Numbered from the stretch's first letter, positions 1 through 8,613 are shown. The stretch is 64,000 nt of DNA from Paenibacillus campinasensis (GCF_002272015.1 NZ_NPBY01000010.1:1-64000); one strand, 5' to 3'. Notes: generated by a model not told the origin, from the letters alone. Made by a program: numbers and translations.

Positions 1-15
1 ATAAAGAAAAATAAT

Positions 16-50
16 TTTCGACAGAAGGAATTTAAATGTGGCTGTCGAAA
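16..50 (+). promoter_or_regulatory. Inverted Spo0A boxes with possible SigH promoter upstream of spo0A
   Basis: Two nine-base arms, TTTCGACAG (16-24) and CTGTCGAAA (42-50), form a perfect inverted repeat. Each arm contains the Spo0A recognition core TGTCGAA or its complement. Between and overlapping them, AAGGAATTT (25-33) followed by GTCGAAA (44-50) resembles a SigH promoter (RnAGGAwww, about 11 bases, RnnGAAT). Known biology: spo0A is transcribed by SigH and autoregulated through 0A boxes. The sites are seen directly; promoter use is inferred. Confidence 0.6.
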
Positions 51-111
51 GTTTAAAATACAAGAAAAGAAAATCAAAATGACTACTGATCAGATAAAGG
101 AGGAGCAAGAA

Positions 112-918
112 TTGCAAAAAATTGAAGTTTTATTAGCAGACGACAACCGTGAATTCACGAATTTGCTTGGCGAATACATTTCGGATCAGCCCGATATGGT
201 TGTATCTGGTATTGCCTACAACGGCGAGGAAGTATTGAATATGATCGAGGAAGCCGGTAAGGTTCCGGATGTGTTGATCCTTGATATTATCATGCCTCAT
301 CTGGACGGTCTCGGTGTGCTTGAACGCCTTCGCGATATGAACTTGTCTCCTCAGCCTAAAGTCATTATGTTAACGGCATTTGGTCAGGAAAATATTACGC
401 AGCGTGCGGTTCAGCTCGGCGCTTCCTATTACATCCTGAAGCCGTTTGACATGGAAGTGCTCGCAAGCCGTATTCGCCAGCTGGTGGGCGCTCCGAGCGG
501 TCTGTCCTCCAGCACGCCGTTCACCTCGGCGAACAAATCCAATGTTGTACCGATGGGCAAAGGCAAAAATCTGGATGCCAACATTACATCGATCATACAT
601 GAAATCGGTGTGCCTGCGCATATTAAAGGATATCAGTATTTGCGCGAAGCGATCACGATGGTGTACAACAACATTGAAATTTTGGGCGCCATCACCAAAA
701 CACTGTATCCGGCCATTGCCGAGAAATTCAAAACAACTCCGTCTCGCGTAGAGCGTGCGATCCGACATGCGATCGAGGTGGCCTGGACACGCGGCAATAT
801 CGACTCAATCAGCCATCTGTTCGGCTACACCATCAACATCAGCAAATCCAAGCCAACCAATAGCGAGTTCATCGCGATGGTGGCAGACAAGCTGAGAATC
901 GAGCATAAAGTGTCGTGA
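112..918 (+). CDS. spo0A: Sporulation transcription factor Spo0A
   Basis: Master response regulator for entry into sporulation; it is phosphorylated by the phosphorelay and binds 0A boxes. An N-terminal receiver domain (about residues 1-120) shows the acidic pair D10-D11, the phosphoacceptor D58 in LILDIIMP and the LKPFD lysine. A variable linker precedes the C-terminal Spo0A DNA-binding domain with the [17 protein letters not shown] recognition region. I chose the TTG at 112, giving 268 aa, because AAAGGAGG at 96-103 sits eight bases upstream and the protein then begins [12 protein letters not shown] like its homologues. The in-frame ATG at 79 has no ribosome site and would add 11 unlike residues. 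The gene stands alone and is followed by a 290-base gap. Confidence 0.96.
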   Translation: MQKIEVLLADDNREFTNLLGEYISDQPDMVVSGIAYNGEEVLNMIEEAGKVPDVLILDIIMPHLDGLGVLERLRDMNLSPQPKVIMLTAFGQENITQRAVQLGASYYILKPFDMEVLASRIRQLVGAPSGLSSSTPFTSANKSNVVPMGKGKNLDANITSIIHEIGVPAHIKGYQYLREAITMVYNNIEILGAITKTLYPAIAEKFKTTPSRVERAIRHAIEVAWTRGNIDSISHLFGYTINISKSKPTNSEFIAMVADKLRIEHKVS

Positions 919-1107
919 AAGGGTGATGGGACGCGGAAATCGGATGATGACTAGCACGCGGTTTGCGTAAAATTATAGGACGGACACATCGAAGTGATGG
1001 TGCTCGGTCTGCGATTCATTGGTTATCTAGTCGATCTCATGTTTCTGCGTTTATTATCAGAACTTTCATACGCATATTTGCTGCTGAAATGATACCAAAT
1101 AACGAAT

Positions 1108-1136
1108 AGCGCCATCTCTTCGAGGTGGCGCTTGTT
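1108..1136. terminator. Hairpin between convergent spo0A and the ArsR-type gene
   Basis: AGCGCCATCTC and GAGGTGGCGCT pair over 11 bases with one wobble around a TTC loop, followed on the plus strand by a T-rich tract (TTGTTTGTT). It lies between two convergent genes and may stop transcription of spo0A. The remainder of the gap 919-1210 shows no gene or other clear signal. Confidence 0.6.
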
Positions 1137-1210
1137 TGTTATTTCATGCAGCAGCAGAATCATTTTAACTACTGTCTACTTGGACGGGGGGTTTATTCTT
1201 CGAACAGCTG

Positions 1211-2113
1211 CTACAAATAATATAGCTTAAACACAATATCCTGATTGTGATTGCCGAATTTCTTGCCGAAGAGGGTGGCTCCGCCAACGTGCTCGGCATC
1301 TTCTTTCACTTCGATACGAAAACTCCAGCGATCACAGGTGGTGTCCAAATCATTGACGGAGACCGGAGACAGCGGGTCGCCGTCAATATAAGTGCCGTGG
1401 CTGGTAATCCGGATCGTCTTGAGCAGGCCGTACTGGTTAATGTTGCTTGGCCACCATTCGGGGGTGAGTTTGCCCCTCGTATCAGCGAAATCACCGGGAC
1501 TCGTCCATGTGCCGAGCTCTATACCGTTCAGGGAGAAGGTGATGTCCGACGGCCATACATCGTTGGCAAACGGGAACTCGGAAGCGATCTCCAGGCTGAT
1601 CTCAAACTGCTGCAGCTTCTCGTCCTTCTTCAGAAAGTTGGTCACGTTATACTCCACATACCCCTCTGTAAACCATAAAATCTCCGCATCCACCCGCTTC
1701 GGGTCCATAAAGTATTTCGGCTCGTCCACCGGGCCGACAAAATCCTTCTCCGTTGCCAGACCGCAGGTTGGCTTCAGATCATAATCCGTGTAGTGGCCGA
1801 TCGGCACCGACGTTTCATAGGACGCATAGGAATGGAATATTTTCTTCGGAAAATTAATTTCGATATGATCGACCTTCAGAATCGAAATTTTTTGCCGCCC
1901 CGATTTCCCCGGGACAAGCTCTGTCTTAATAATGCCCGCATCCTCCAGCTTCTGGATATGCTTCGTGACAATCGCGCTGCTGATCTGCAGCTCCTTCGCC
2001 AAATCTTTGATGTTCATTTTATTTTTGGAGAGCAATTGGATGATTTTCAAACGCACTTCACTGGCCAGCGCTTCATAAACGATAAGCGAGGATTGATCAA
2101 TTTCAAGCTGCAT
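1211..2113 (-). CDS. ArsR-type winged-helix regulator with a large C-terminal sensor-like domain
   Basis: Predicted DNA-binding regulator of the divergent sugar-uptake operon. Residues about 8-75 form an ArsR-type winged helix (LASEVRLKIIQLLSKN, then the helix-turn-helix around DLAKELQISSAIVTKHIQKLEDAGII). The following 215 residues are rich in aromatic residues and predicted beta strand, with GHYTDYDLKPTCGL and several Trp/Asp segments. They match no ligand-binding family that I can name. ArsR proteins are usually near 100 aa, so at 300 aa this is a fused form. The metal-sensing cysteine motifs typical of ArsR/SmtB are not apparent, so a carbohydrate-related signal is more likely, by inference from context. 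It is divergent from the ABC operon, across a 294-base region full of palindromes. Confidence 0.8.
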   Translation of the reverse strand: MQLEIDQSSLIVYEALASEVRLKIIQLLSKNKMNIKDLAKELQISSAIVTKHIQKLEDAGIIKTELVPGKSGRQKISILKVDHIEINFPKKIFHSYASYETSVPIGHYTDYDLKPTCGLATEKDFVGPVDEPKYFMDPKRVDAEILWFTEGYVEYNVTNFLKKDEKLQQFEISLEIASEFPFANDVWPSDITFSLNGIELGTWTSPGDFADTRGKLTPEWWPSNINQYGLLKTIRITSHGTYIDGDPLSPVSVNDLDTTCDRWSFRIEVKEDAEHVGGATLFGKKFGNHNQDIVFKLYYL

Positions 2114-2167
2114 GCGATCACTTCTTTCTCTAGGATTACTTGTGGCGTAACACCATCTATGTATAAG

Positions 2168-2281
2168 TTAATCATAACACAAATTTGATTAACTAGTATA
2201 TAAATCACTAGTTGATAATCATCGATTAAAACTCATTTTAGTTAACTAATATATTAATCATAATAAAATAAACATGATTAA
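2168..2281. promoter_or_regulatory. Cluster of palindromic operator candidates in the divergent intergenic region
   Basis: This AT-rich stretch holds repeated half-sites: TTAATCAT at 2168-2175 and 2254-2261, the complementary ATGATTAA at 2274-2281 (a perfect inverted pair with the 2254 copy, 12-base gap), the palindrome TTAGTTAACTAA at 2238-2249, and ACTAGT-centred arms around 2185-2215. They lie between the ArsR-type gene and the sugar operon promoter, so they are natural binding sites for that regulator. Function is inferred. Confidence 0.55.
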
Positions 2282-2297
2282 GTTTACAAAAACATTA

Positions 2298-2327
2298 TTG
2301 ACAACGCTTTCAATCTGCCTGTATACT
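2298..2327 (+). promoter_or_regulatory. SigA promoter of the sugar ABC operon with overlapping cre-like site
   Basis: TTGACA (2298-2303), 18 bases, TATACT (2322-2327). The 14-mer TGACAACGCTTTCA at 2299-2312 matches the CcpA cre consensus TGwAAnCGnTnwCA at all but one fixed position and overlaps the -35 box. This suggests carbon catabolite repression of the operon. Confidence 0.7.
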
Positions 2328-2407
2328 GAACCAAAAGTTGTTTTATATCTGCTTTGGTGTTGGCTTTTGTTAATCAAGAACTAAATCAATGACTGGAGGA
2401 GAGCAAA

Positions 2408-3643
2408 TTGAAAAAAAGATGGGGGATCACCTTGGTGGTTTTGGCCATATCGGCCATGCTAACCGCTTGCGGCGGAGATGACAAAAATACGATTACATTC
2501 TGGACACCGCTGACAGGAGAAGACGGCAGTTATATGGATCAGCTTGTTAAGGAATACAACGATACCAATCCCGAGATCAAAGTGAAACATGTCATTACGT
2601 CCGATATGTACACGAAAATTTCGACGGTGCTGAACTCCGGCAAAGGCGTTCCGGATCTGGCCATTATCCACGCAGACCGTGTGCCGGGATTTGTCAGACA
2701 AGGGGTGCTGGAGCCGATGACCGCGGTGATGGAAGCCCAGCCGGAATTGAAAGAGGACAATTATCTGCCTCAAGCCTGGACGACCGGCAACATCGATGGC
2801 GTTCAATACACCGTCCCGCTCGATATTCACAGCAATGTGATGTATTACAACAAGGATCTGTTGCAGAAATACAACGCTGAGAGCTTTCTGGACGACAACG
2901 TGGTCACCATTGATGAAATGCTATCCCTGCAAGGCAAGCTTGAAGAGGGCGATTATGTGGTGAACGATGCGCTGCTTGGCTGGGTTATTATGGCCCAGAT
3001 TCAGAACCTGGGCGGAGACATTCAAGAGAACGGGCAGCCTGCGGTCAATACAGAAGCGATGAAGCAGGCGTTTCTGGAAGTGAAGAAGATTGCAGACGCC
3101 GGGTTGATGACGCCATTTGGCGAGGATGGATATCTGATGTTCCAGGCGGGGAATGTCCTGTTTTCCACAGACGGCACCTGGTCTTCGACAGCCCATGCGA
3201 GTGTGGAGGGTTTAAACTTCGATGTGACGAACATCTATTCTACCTCTGCCGACAAATTCACCAACCGCGCTTCCTCCCATCTGTTTGCCATGCTGAAGAA
3301 TGACAACCGCACGGACGAGAAAGAGCAAGGGATCGGGGAATTTCTAGAGTTCATTCGCCAGAACTCGATGGAATGGGCCAAGGCGGGCCAGATTGTAGCG
3401 AGTAAACAGGTCATTGAAAATCCGGAATACGAGAACTACATTCAATCCTTCTTTACCTCGAATGAGGACGAGATTAAATCGCTGTATATCTACACCTACG
3501 AATATTATCCGTATGTAGCCGAAGCGGTGGATACGTATGCTGCCGACATCGTTCGGGGGAACGTAGACCTGGATGAGACGCTGCAGACGATGCAGAAGTT
3601 TGTGGAGGATAAAATTGCCGAGGGCAACACTCAAGGGGAATGA
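2408..3643 (+). CDS. Extracellular sugar-binding lipoprotein of an ABC importer
   Basis: Family 1 solute-binding protein (MalE-like), 411 aa, that would capture an oligosaccharide or sugar outside the membrane. It has a lipoprotein signal: a charged start, a hydrophobic core and the lipobox LTAC with Cys21, followed by GGDD. The mature protein begins with the typical ITFWTPLTGEDG strand. The start is TTG at 2408, behind GGAGGAG. It is the first gene of an operon of one direction (binding protein, two permeases, GH43 enzyme). Substrate is not proven; the GH43 neighbour suggests arabinose- or xylose-containing oligosaccharides. No ATPase gene is present, so a shared MsmK/MsmX-type ATPase is presumably used. 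Confidence 0.9.
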   Translation: MKKRWGITLVVLAISAMLTACGGDDKNTITFWTPLTGEDGSYMDQLVKEYNDTNPEIKVKHVITSDMYTKISTVLNSGKGVPDLAIIHADRVPGFVRQGVLEPMTAVMEAQPELKEDNYLPQAWTTGNIDGVQYTVPLDIHSNVMYYNKDLLQKYNAESFLDDNVVTIDEMLSLQGKLEEGDYVVNDALLGWVIMAQIQNLGGDIQENGQPAVNTEAMKQAFLEVKKIADAGLMTPFGEDGYLMFQAGNVLFSTDGTWSSTAHASVEGLNFDVTNIYSTSADKFTNRASSHLFAMLKNDNRTDEKEQGIGEFLEFIRQNSMEWAKAGQIVASKQVIENPEYENYIQSFFTSNEDEIKSLYIYTYEYYPYVAEAVDTYAADIVRGNVDLDETLQTMQKFVEDKIAEGNTQGE

Positions 3644-3729
3644 GTAGCTGCAGATGACATGAATAGCATGAGCAGGAGTGCCGCTCCATCAGAGCGGTGC
3701 TCCTCCACTAAAAGGAGAAATGTCAGGTT

Positions 3730-4605
3730 ATGAATAGGAAATCCTTTGCACCTATTTTCTTTGTAGGACCTCATTTCATATTGTTTATCATTTTTATCTG
3801 TCTGCCGACCATCTATGGGATATACGCTTCGTTTACCAAATGGAATCTGATTAATGATCCGGTATGGGTTGGCCTTGATAATTATCGGACGATATTGTCA
3901 GACACGAGCTCGACCTTCTATACCCAGTTCTTTAACGGCTTGAAGAATACGTTGATTTTTGTAGGCCTGAGCGTGCCGATACTGATTGCATTGCCGCTGA
4001 TGATTGCGGTTGCGCTGGAGCATAAACAGGTGAAGCTGAAGGGCTTCATCCAGGCTGTGCTGTACATCCCTGGGCTTATCTCGATTTCCGCTGCGGCGCT
4101 CATCTGGCTGTTGATCTTTAACAAGCAGCTTGGCATTACGGGCAATGTGTTCGGCTCAGAGACAGTGTGGGCAGCGAACCAGCCTTACGCCTGGATTATC
4201 ATCATCGTCATTACGGTGTGGGGCGGCGTCGGAGGCAACATGATCATCTATCGCGCCTCGATCAGCGGGGTATCCAAAGAGCTGTATGAGTCAGCCGAGA
4301 TGGATGGCGCGGGTCCGATCCGCCGCTTTACGAGCATTACCCTGCCCTCGATTCGCTTCCCGCTCATCTATACGTTTGTGATGACGACCGCCGGCGCTTT
4401 CAACGTGTTCGGTCAGCCGCTTATGATGACGGACGGGGGACCGAGACAGAGCACGACCGTGCTGATGATGTATATTCGCCAGCTGGCCTTTGGTCATGGG
4501 GAATCGATTGCCGGCATGGCGTCTGCGATGGCGGTTCTGCTTGGCTTGGTCATCCTGGTCATCTCGGCGCTGCAGTACTATGTGATGAACCGGAATGCTT
4601 CGTAA
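3730..4605 (+). CDS. Sugar ABC transporter permease, MalF/UgpA type
   Basis: Integral membrane permease of 291 aa with several hydrophobic segments, beginning with PIFFVGPHFILFIIFICLP as the first. The cytoplasmic EAA loop that contacts the ATPase is visible near residues 190-215 (ESAEMDGAGPIRRFTSI, then TLPSIRFPLIY). This is the classical MalF-like partner of the downstream MalG-like permease. It starts at ATG 3730 behind AAAGGAG and follows the binding protein by 86 bases. Confidence 0.9.
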   Translation: MNRKSFAPIFFVGPHFILFIIFICLPTIYGIYASFTKWNLINDPVWVGLDNYRTILSDTSSTFYTQFFNGLKNTLIFVGLSVPILIALPLMIAVALEHKQVKLKGFIQAVLYIPGLISISAAALIWLLIFNKQLGITGNVFGSETVWAANQPYAWIIIIVITVWGGVGGNMIIYRASISGVSKELYESAEMDGAGPIRRFTSITLPSIRFPLIYTFVMTTAGAFNVFGQPLMMTDGGPRQSTTVLMMYIRQLAFGHGESIAGMASAMAVLLGLVILVISALQYYVMNRNAS

Positions 4606-4672
4606 AACTTGCGGCGGCAGTTATGTGGATTTTGCAAAATGCTGAATAAGTGAAAGAAGGCGGTGCAAGTGA

Positions 4673-5587
4673 ATGTCCAACCAAGTGCTCAACAATACAG
4701 GGGCTGAAGTGCAGATCAAATCTCCCGTACAACAACCGCTGCAGGGCAAGCGTTTTCCGATATCCCAATATATCGCTTATCTGTTTCTCACTGTCCTGTG
4801 CGTGATCTGGATCATTCCCGTCATCTTCGGGATTACGACATCCTTTCGTTCCCAGGCTGAGGTGGTATCAACCGGCTTCAGGCTGCTTCCGGTGAACTGG
4901 ATCCTGGATAACTATGTGACGATCCTGAATAACACGTCAACGGCACCTATCCTGCGGTGGCTGGTTAACTCGATATTCATTGCGACAACACATACGGCAC
5001 TGGTCATCGTGATCATATCCATCACCGGCTATGGTTATGCGCGGATGAATTTTAAAGGCCGGGATACGCTGTTTTTTACCCTGCTCGGCATTTCTTTCTT
5101 TCCAGGAGTCGTGAACCTGATTCCTTCCTACAAGATCATTGATGCGTTCGGCTGGGTGAATACGGCATGGGCGATGATTATACCCGGTCTGGCTGGTATG
5201 GGTAATATTTTTCTGGTCAGGCAGTTCATGAAGGGCATTCCGAAGGATCTGGATGAATCCGCCAAAGTAGACGGCGCGGGAGATTTCAGAATTTATTTCT
5301 CGGTCATTTTGCCTCTGATTAAGCCGGTGCTGATCGTGTGCGGACTGTTCTCGTTCACAGGCTCCTGGAACGACTTCCTGTGGCCCGTCATCGTCTATAC
5401 CGATGTTGATAAAATGCCGGTAACGGCGGGACTGCTGCTGCTCCAGGATATTTACGGCAATTACCGGCTGATCGGCCAGCTGATGGGCTCCGCGATTCTG
5501 GCAATCATCCCGACACTGCTGCTGTTTCTGTTCGCGCAAAAATATTTTGTACAGTCGATTAACCTGAATGCTGGCATCAAGGGCTAG
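4673..5587 (+). CDS. Sugar ABC transporter permease, MalG/UgpE type
   Basis: Second permease of the importer, 304 aa. A hydrophilic N-terminus of about 30 residues is followed by the first membrane segment (YLFLTVLCVIWIIPVIFG) and the typical TTSFRSQAEV loop. The EAA motif is clear at about residues 200-222 (DESAKVDGAGDFRIYFSV, then ILPLIKPVL). The C-terminus QKYFVQSINLNAGIKG is characteristic of MalG-type permeases. It lies between the first permease and the GH43 gene, 35 bases before the latter. Confidence 0.9.
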   Translation: MSNQVLNNTGAEVQIKSPVQQPLQGKRFPISQYIAYLFLTVLCVIWIIPVIFGITTSFRSQAEVVSTGFRLLPVNWILDNYVTILNNTSTAPILRWLVNSIFIATTHTALVIVIISITGYGYARMNFKGRDTLFFTLLGISFFPGVVNLIPSYKIIDAFGWVNTAWAMIIPGLAGMGNIFLVRQFMKGIPKDLDESAKVDGAGDFRIYFSVILPLIKPVLIVCGLFSFTGSWNDFLWPVIVYTDVDKMPVTAGLLLLQDIYGNYRLIGQLMGSAILAIIPTLLLFLFAQKYFVQSINLNAGIKG

Positions 5588-5622
5588 CCGATCTATAGAA
5601 CAAGAAAATAGGAGAGAACACC

Positions 5623-6594
5623 ATGATCCATGAAAATAAACAAATCAATATTCAAAATCCGCTCATTGAACAGCGGGCCGATCCGTGGATATACAAGCAT
5701 ACGGACGGATATTATTACTTTACCGCTTCGGTTCCGGAGTATGACCGGATTGAGCTCAGACGCTCCTTGACCATTCAAGGGCTAGCAGAAGCACCGGCCG
5801 TCACGGTCTGGAGAAAGCATGAATCGGGCTGCATGAGCGCTAACATCTGGGCGCCGGAACTGCATGCTGTGGATGGGAAATGGTACATTTATTTTGCGGC
5901 TGCCCATACGTCGGATACACGGGACGGGCTGTTCGACCATCGCATGTTCGTGCTGGAAAATGCGGCTGAGAATCCGCTTGAAGGCAACTGGCTGGAAAAA
6001 GGACAGGTCAAAACAAAGTGGGAATCCTTCTCGCTGGATGCGACAACGTTCGAGCACCGAGGCGTCCGGTATTATGTTTGGGCCCAGAAGGACCCGAACA
6101 TTCCGGGAAACTCGAATCTGTACATTTCGCGGATGGAGAACCCGTGGACGCTTTCAGGGGAGCAGGTATGCCTGTCCATTCCGGAGTATGACTGGGAGAA
6201 GATCGGCTTCTCTGTCAACGAAGGAGCAGCGGTGCTGAAGCGAAATGGCCGGATTTTCATGACCTATTCCGCAAGTTCTACCGGTGAACATTATTGCATG
6301 GGGATGCTGACCGCGGATGAGAACAGCGATCTGCTCGATCCATCCTCATGGAGCAAGTCGCCGGTGCCGGTGTTTGCCACCTCGGAGGTGAATCGTCAAT
6401 ACGGGCCGGGGCATAACAGCTTTACGGTGTCGGAGGATGGCTCGCTCGACCTGCTGGTCTATCACGCCAGAAGTTACAAGGAGATTGAAGGTGATCCGCT
6501 CTACGACCCGAACCGCCATACGCGCGTGCAGGCGATAAGCTGGAATGAAGACGGGACGCCGAACTTTGGTGTGCCAAGACCGGATACACGCTAA
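5623..6594 (+). CDS. Glycoside hydrolase family 43, probable arabinofuranosidase or xylosidase
   Basis: Five-bladed beta-propeller glycosidase of 323 aa without a signal peptide, so it should act on imported oligosaccharides in the cytoplasm. GH43 signatures are visible: the catalytic base D20 in RADPW, the WAPELH segment (76-81), the pKa-modulating D139 in SLDATTF and the general acid E200 in VNEGAAV. It is the last gene of the sugar operon and is followed by a structured terminator. GH43 includes alpha-L-arabinofuranosidases, beta-xylosidases and arabinanases; the sequence alone does not fix which one. Confidence 0.88.
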   Translation: MIHENKQINIQNPLIEQRADPWIYKHTDGYYYFTASVPEYDRIELRRSLTIQGLAEAPAVTVWRKHESGCMSANIWAPELHAVDGKWYIYFAAAHTSDTRDGLFDHRMFVLENAAENPLEGNWLEKGQVKTKWESFSLDATTFEHRGVRYYVWAQKDPNIPGNSNLYISRMENPWTLSGEQVCLSIPEYDWEKIGFSVNEGAAVLKRNGRIFMTYSASSTGEHYCMGMLTADENSDLLDPSSWSKSPVPVFATSEVNRQYGPGHNSFTVSEDGSLDLLVYHARSYKEIEGDPLYDPNRHTRVQAISWNEDGTPNFGVPRPDTR

Positions 6595-6612
6595 AGCCTA
6601 TCATCTGACGGC

Positions 6613-6669
6613 AACGCCGTTGTCTTCGCTCATTGACGAAAGGTCAGTGGTGTGGACACGGCGTTTTCC
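6613..6669 (+). terminator. Structured terminator after the sugar operon
   Basis: Outer arms AACGCCGT-GTC (6613-6624, one bulged T) and GACACGGCGTT (6655-6665) enclose a second hairpin, CATTGAC and GTCAGTG (6631-6649), and a T-rich tract follows. It sits 19 bases after the GH43 stop. Confidence 0.65.
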
Positions 6670-6756
6670 TTTGCTTGCGTGAACGTCATGCTTTGGATTT
6701 TTGAACCAAATGGGAGTATGATAATGAGGCATGGATAACACGGAGGAGGGACGGAG

Positions 6757-7647
6757 ATGAAGAATGTGCTGGTGCTGGGCGGCACCCGTTTTTTTGGCCG
6801 CAGATTGGTGAGTCGGCTGATCGAAGCGGGAGCCGCTGTGACGATATTGACAAGGGGAGTTAGTGAAGATCCCTTTGGGGATAAGGTACAACGGTTACAA
6901 GCAGACCGGACCGATCCGGATGCGCTGCGTCAAGCGGTCGAGGGGCAGCAGTGGGATGTTGTGTATGACAACATCTGTTATACCCCGGAGGAAGCGGAAC
7001 AGGCAGCGGAGATTTTTGCAGGACGGACCGGACTGTATGTGCTGACCTCGACGTTGGCCGTGTACGATAACGCAGACCATCCGCTGCAAGAGGGCGATTT
7101 CGATCCATATAACTATCCGGTTCAGACCAATCCTGAGCGCAAATACAGCTACAAGGAAGGCAAGCGGCTGTCCGAAGCGGTGCTGTTCGGTAGAAGCAAT
7201 CTGGCGGTGGCAGCTGTCCGATTCCCGATAGTACTCGGGACAGACGATTACACGAAGCGGCTCTGGTTCCACATTGAGCATGCTGCACAAGGCGAGCCGA
7301 TCGGACTTCCGGCACCGGATGCGCAAATATCGTTTGTTCATGCCGAGGAGGCAGCTGCATGTTTGCAGTGGATTGGCGAGGTTAAACTGGAGGGGCCGGT
7401 CAATGCTTGCTCTGACGGGACTGTTTCAGTGCGTGAAATTATGGGTATGATCGAACTGGAGATTGGACAGACAGCATCGCTGGTGTCGGAGGCTCCCCAA
7501 GAGCATCAATCACCGTTTGGCGTGCCGCAAGATTGGGTGATGAGCAACGCAAGAGCGGCTGAGACCGGCTTTACTTTCTGGAATGTGAAGGCATGGATGC
7601 CCGAGCTGATCCGGGAGCTGGCAGCCGATTTGAAGAAGCGTCCGTGA
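6757..7647 (+). CDS. NAD-dependent epimerase/dehydratase-like SDR protein
   Basis: Extended short-chain dehydrogenase/reductase of 296 aa. The Rossmann nucleotide-binding motif VLGGTRFFGRRL sits at residues 4-15; the body includes a YSYKEGKRLSE segment corresponding to the YxxxK catalytic region (residues about 129-139) and FPIVLGTDDY. Homologues are usually annotated as NAD-dependent epimerase/dehydratase or reductase without a known substrate. It starts at ATG 6757 behind GGAGGAGGG and is read with the next small gene. It is separated from the sugar operon by a terminator, so it is probably an independent unit. Confidence 0.75.
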   Translation: MKNVLVLGGTRFFGRRLVSRLIEAGAAVTILTRGVSEDPFGDKVQRLQADRTDPDALRQAVEGQQWDVVYDNICYTPEEAEQAAEIFAGRTGLYVLTSTLAVYDNADHPLQEGDFDPYNYPVQTNPERKYSYKEGKRLSEAVLFGRSNLAVAAVRFPIVLGTDDYTKRLWFHIEHAAQGEPIGLPAPDAQISFVHAEEAAACLQWIGEVKLEGPVNACSDGTVSVREIMGMIELEIGQTASLVSEAPQEHQSPFGVPQDWVMSNARAAETGFTFWNVKAWMPELIRELAADLKKRP

Positions 7648-7703
7648 TTCTACGAGCGTCCCTGTCGGACGCTTGCGGATGGCAAGTTGAAAGGAAGGTA
7701 GGC

Positions 7704-7916
7704 ATGATGGACAAGGCGGAGATGTGGGAACAGCGAATTCAGGAGCTTGCGGCAGCCGGAGCGCTTACGGCAGAGGCACGCGCGCTTCTGCATGAGATGC
7801 TCGAGGAGCTGAAGCAGGTTGCCCGGCAGAACATGAATTTGAGAAAAGCGGTACTCAAGGCAAGCGGGAAAGAAGCCCGCATGTCCAGTAAACTGAAGGA
7901 TGCGTTGATGGAATAG
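7704..7916 (+). CDS. Small hypothetical protein, predicted coiled coil
   Basis: A 70-residue acidic, helical protein (MMDKAEMWEQRIQELAAAG). Heptad-like leucine spacing continues through HEMLEELKQVARQNMNLRKAVL, split here only in description. I do not recognise the family. The ATG pair at 7704/7707 follows GAAAGGAAGG, whereas the longer reading from 7593 would overlap the SDR gene without a ribosome site. It may be cotranscribed with the SDR gene, 56 bases upstream. The following 200 bases contain only the terminator at 8029. Confidence 0.55.
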   Translation: MMDKAEMWEQRIQELAAAGALTAEARALLHEMLEELKQVARQNMNLRKAVLKASGKEARMSSKLKDALME

Positions 7917-8028
7917 AAACAGCCAACCACATGCGCGAAGCACGCGGAACTGGACAAGTACTGCATCGGCTTGGCGCGGTTGTGGCGGATCGGGGCAAGT
8001 CTGGCGGTATCGTTGTAACATACAAAAA

Positions 8029-8078
8029 GGTCGAAGATGCCGCTTTCGTAAGTTCTAGCGGATGTCTTCGACCTTTTG
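8029..8078. terminator. Bidirectional terminator
   Basis: GGTCGAAGA (8029-8037) pairs perfectly with TCTTCGACC (8065-8073), with A-run before and TTTT after. It lies between convergent units and could stop both the small gene upstream and the DUF2627 gene on the minus strand. Confidence 0.75.
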
Positions 8079-8119
8079 CTGCACCTGCTTCGTTTTCGAA
8101 TATCCGGATAAGCGAAGTG

Positions 8120-8425
8120 TCAGTTGCCGGATGAGCTTCCCGGCTTGGCGGCAGGACGTTTCTTCTTGAATCTTGGCCCTACATAATTGCGCTTCCGGTC
8201 ACGGAACAGAATCCATCCGCCAAGGAAGCCGATGCCGATGACAAACAGCGCCAGGCCGCCGAGGAACGAGAGCCATTCGAAGGTCGGATTGAGCACGCTG
8301 TCATCACCGTGTACGGCGATATATAGGAAGAATGCATCCTTCATCATCAGGAAACCTTTCATCGCCAGAAATCCGGGGATGACGAGAATAAGAATGGCGA
8401 TAAAGCGGGAGATCAACATTTTCAT
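8120..8425 (-). CDS. yqzF: DUF2627 family membrane protein (YqzF-like)
   Basis: A 101-residue protein with two hydrophobic segments (about residues 7-25 and 45-68), then a basic tail RDRKRNYVGPRFKKKRPA. The N-terminus MKMLISRFIAILILVIPG is typical of DUF2627. The start at 8425 is preferred because GGAAGGAAA lies just upstream of it. In B. subtilis the homologue yqzF sits beside the bkd cluster, as here. Function is unknown. It is divergent from the lpdV-bkd genes. Confidence 0.8.
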   Translation of the reverse strand: MKMLISRFIAILILVIPGFLAMKGFLMMKDAFFLYIAVHGDDSVLNPTFEWLSFLGGLALFVIGIGFLGGWILFRDRKRNYVGPRFKKKRPAAKPGSSSGN

Positions 8426-8573
8426 AACCAAATTTCCTTCCATCCTGTAAGTGATACTCAACTATCGATTATCATACCGTTTTCCGAATTCGATGTCCAT
8501 TTCGGCGCTTCCTGTTTTCTTACAGGTTGTCAATCATTATGCGTAAATCGGGCATGAGTATCCACTACTAATA

Positions 8574-8613
8574 CAATATATAGATGAGATTTTGCGTGCA
8601 ATACTATATATTG
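8574..8613. repeat. Ten-base perfect inverted repeat upstream of the bkd genes
   Basis: CAATATATAG (8574-8583) and CTATATATTG (8604-8613) are exact complements separated by 20 bases, so the arm centres are 30 bases apart, close to three helical turns. They lie in the 311-base region between divergent yqzF and lpdV, upstream of the candidate lpdV promoter. This resembles a two-site operator for a dimeric regulator; the regulator is unknown, and no bkdR is seen nearby. Confidence 0.55.

Noticed and set aside
7593..7703. Extended N-terminus of the small coiled-coil protein
   Set aside because: It would overlap the SDR gene, lacks a ribosome site, and the ATG pair at 7704/7707 has one.
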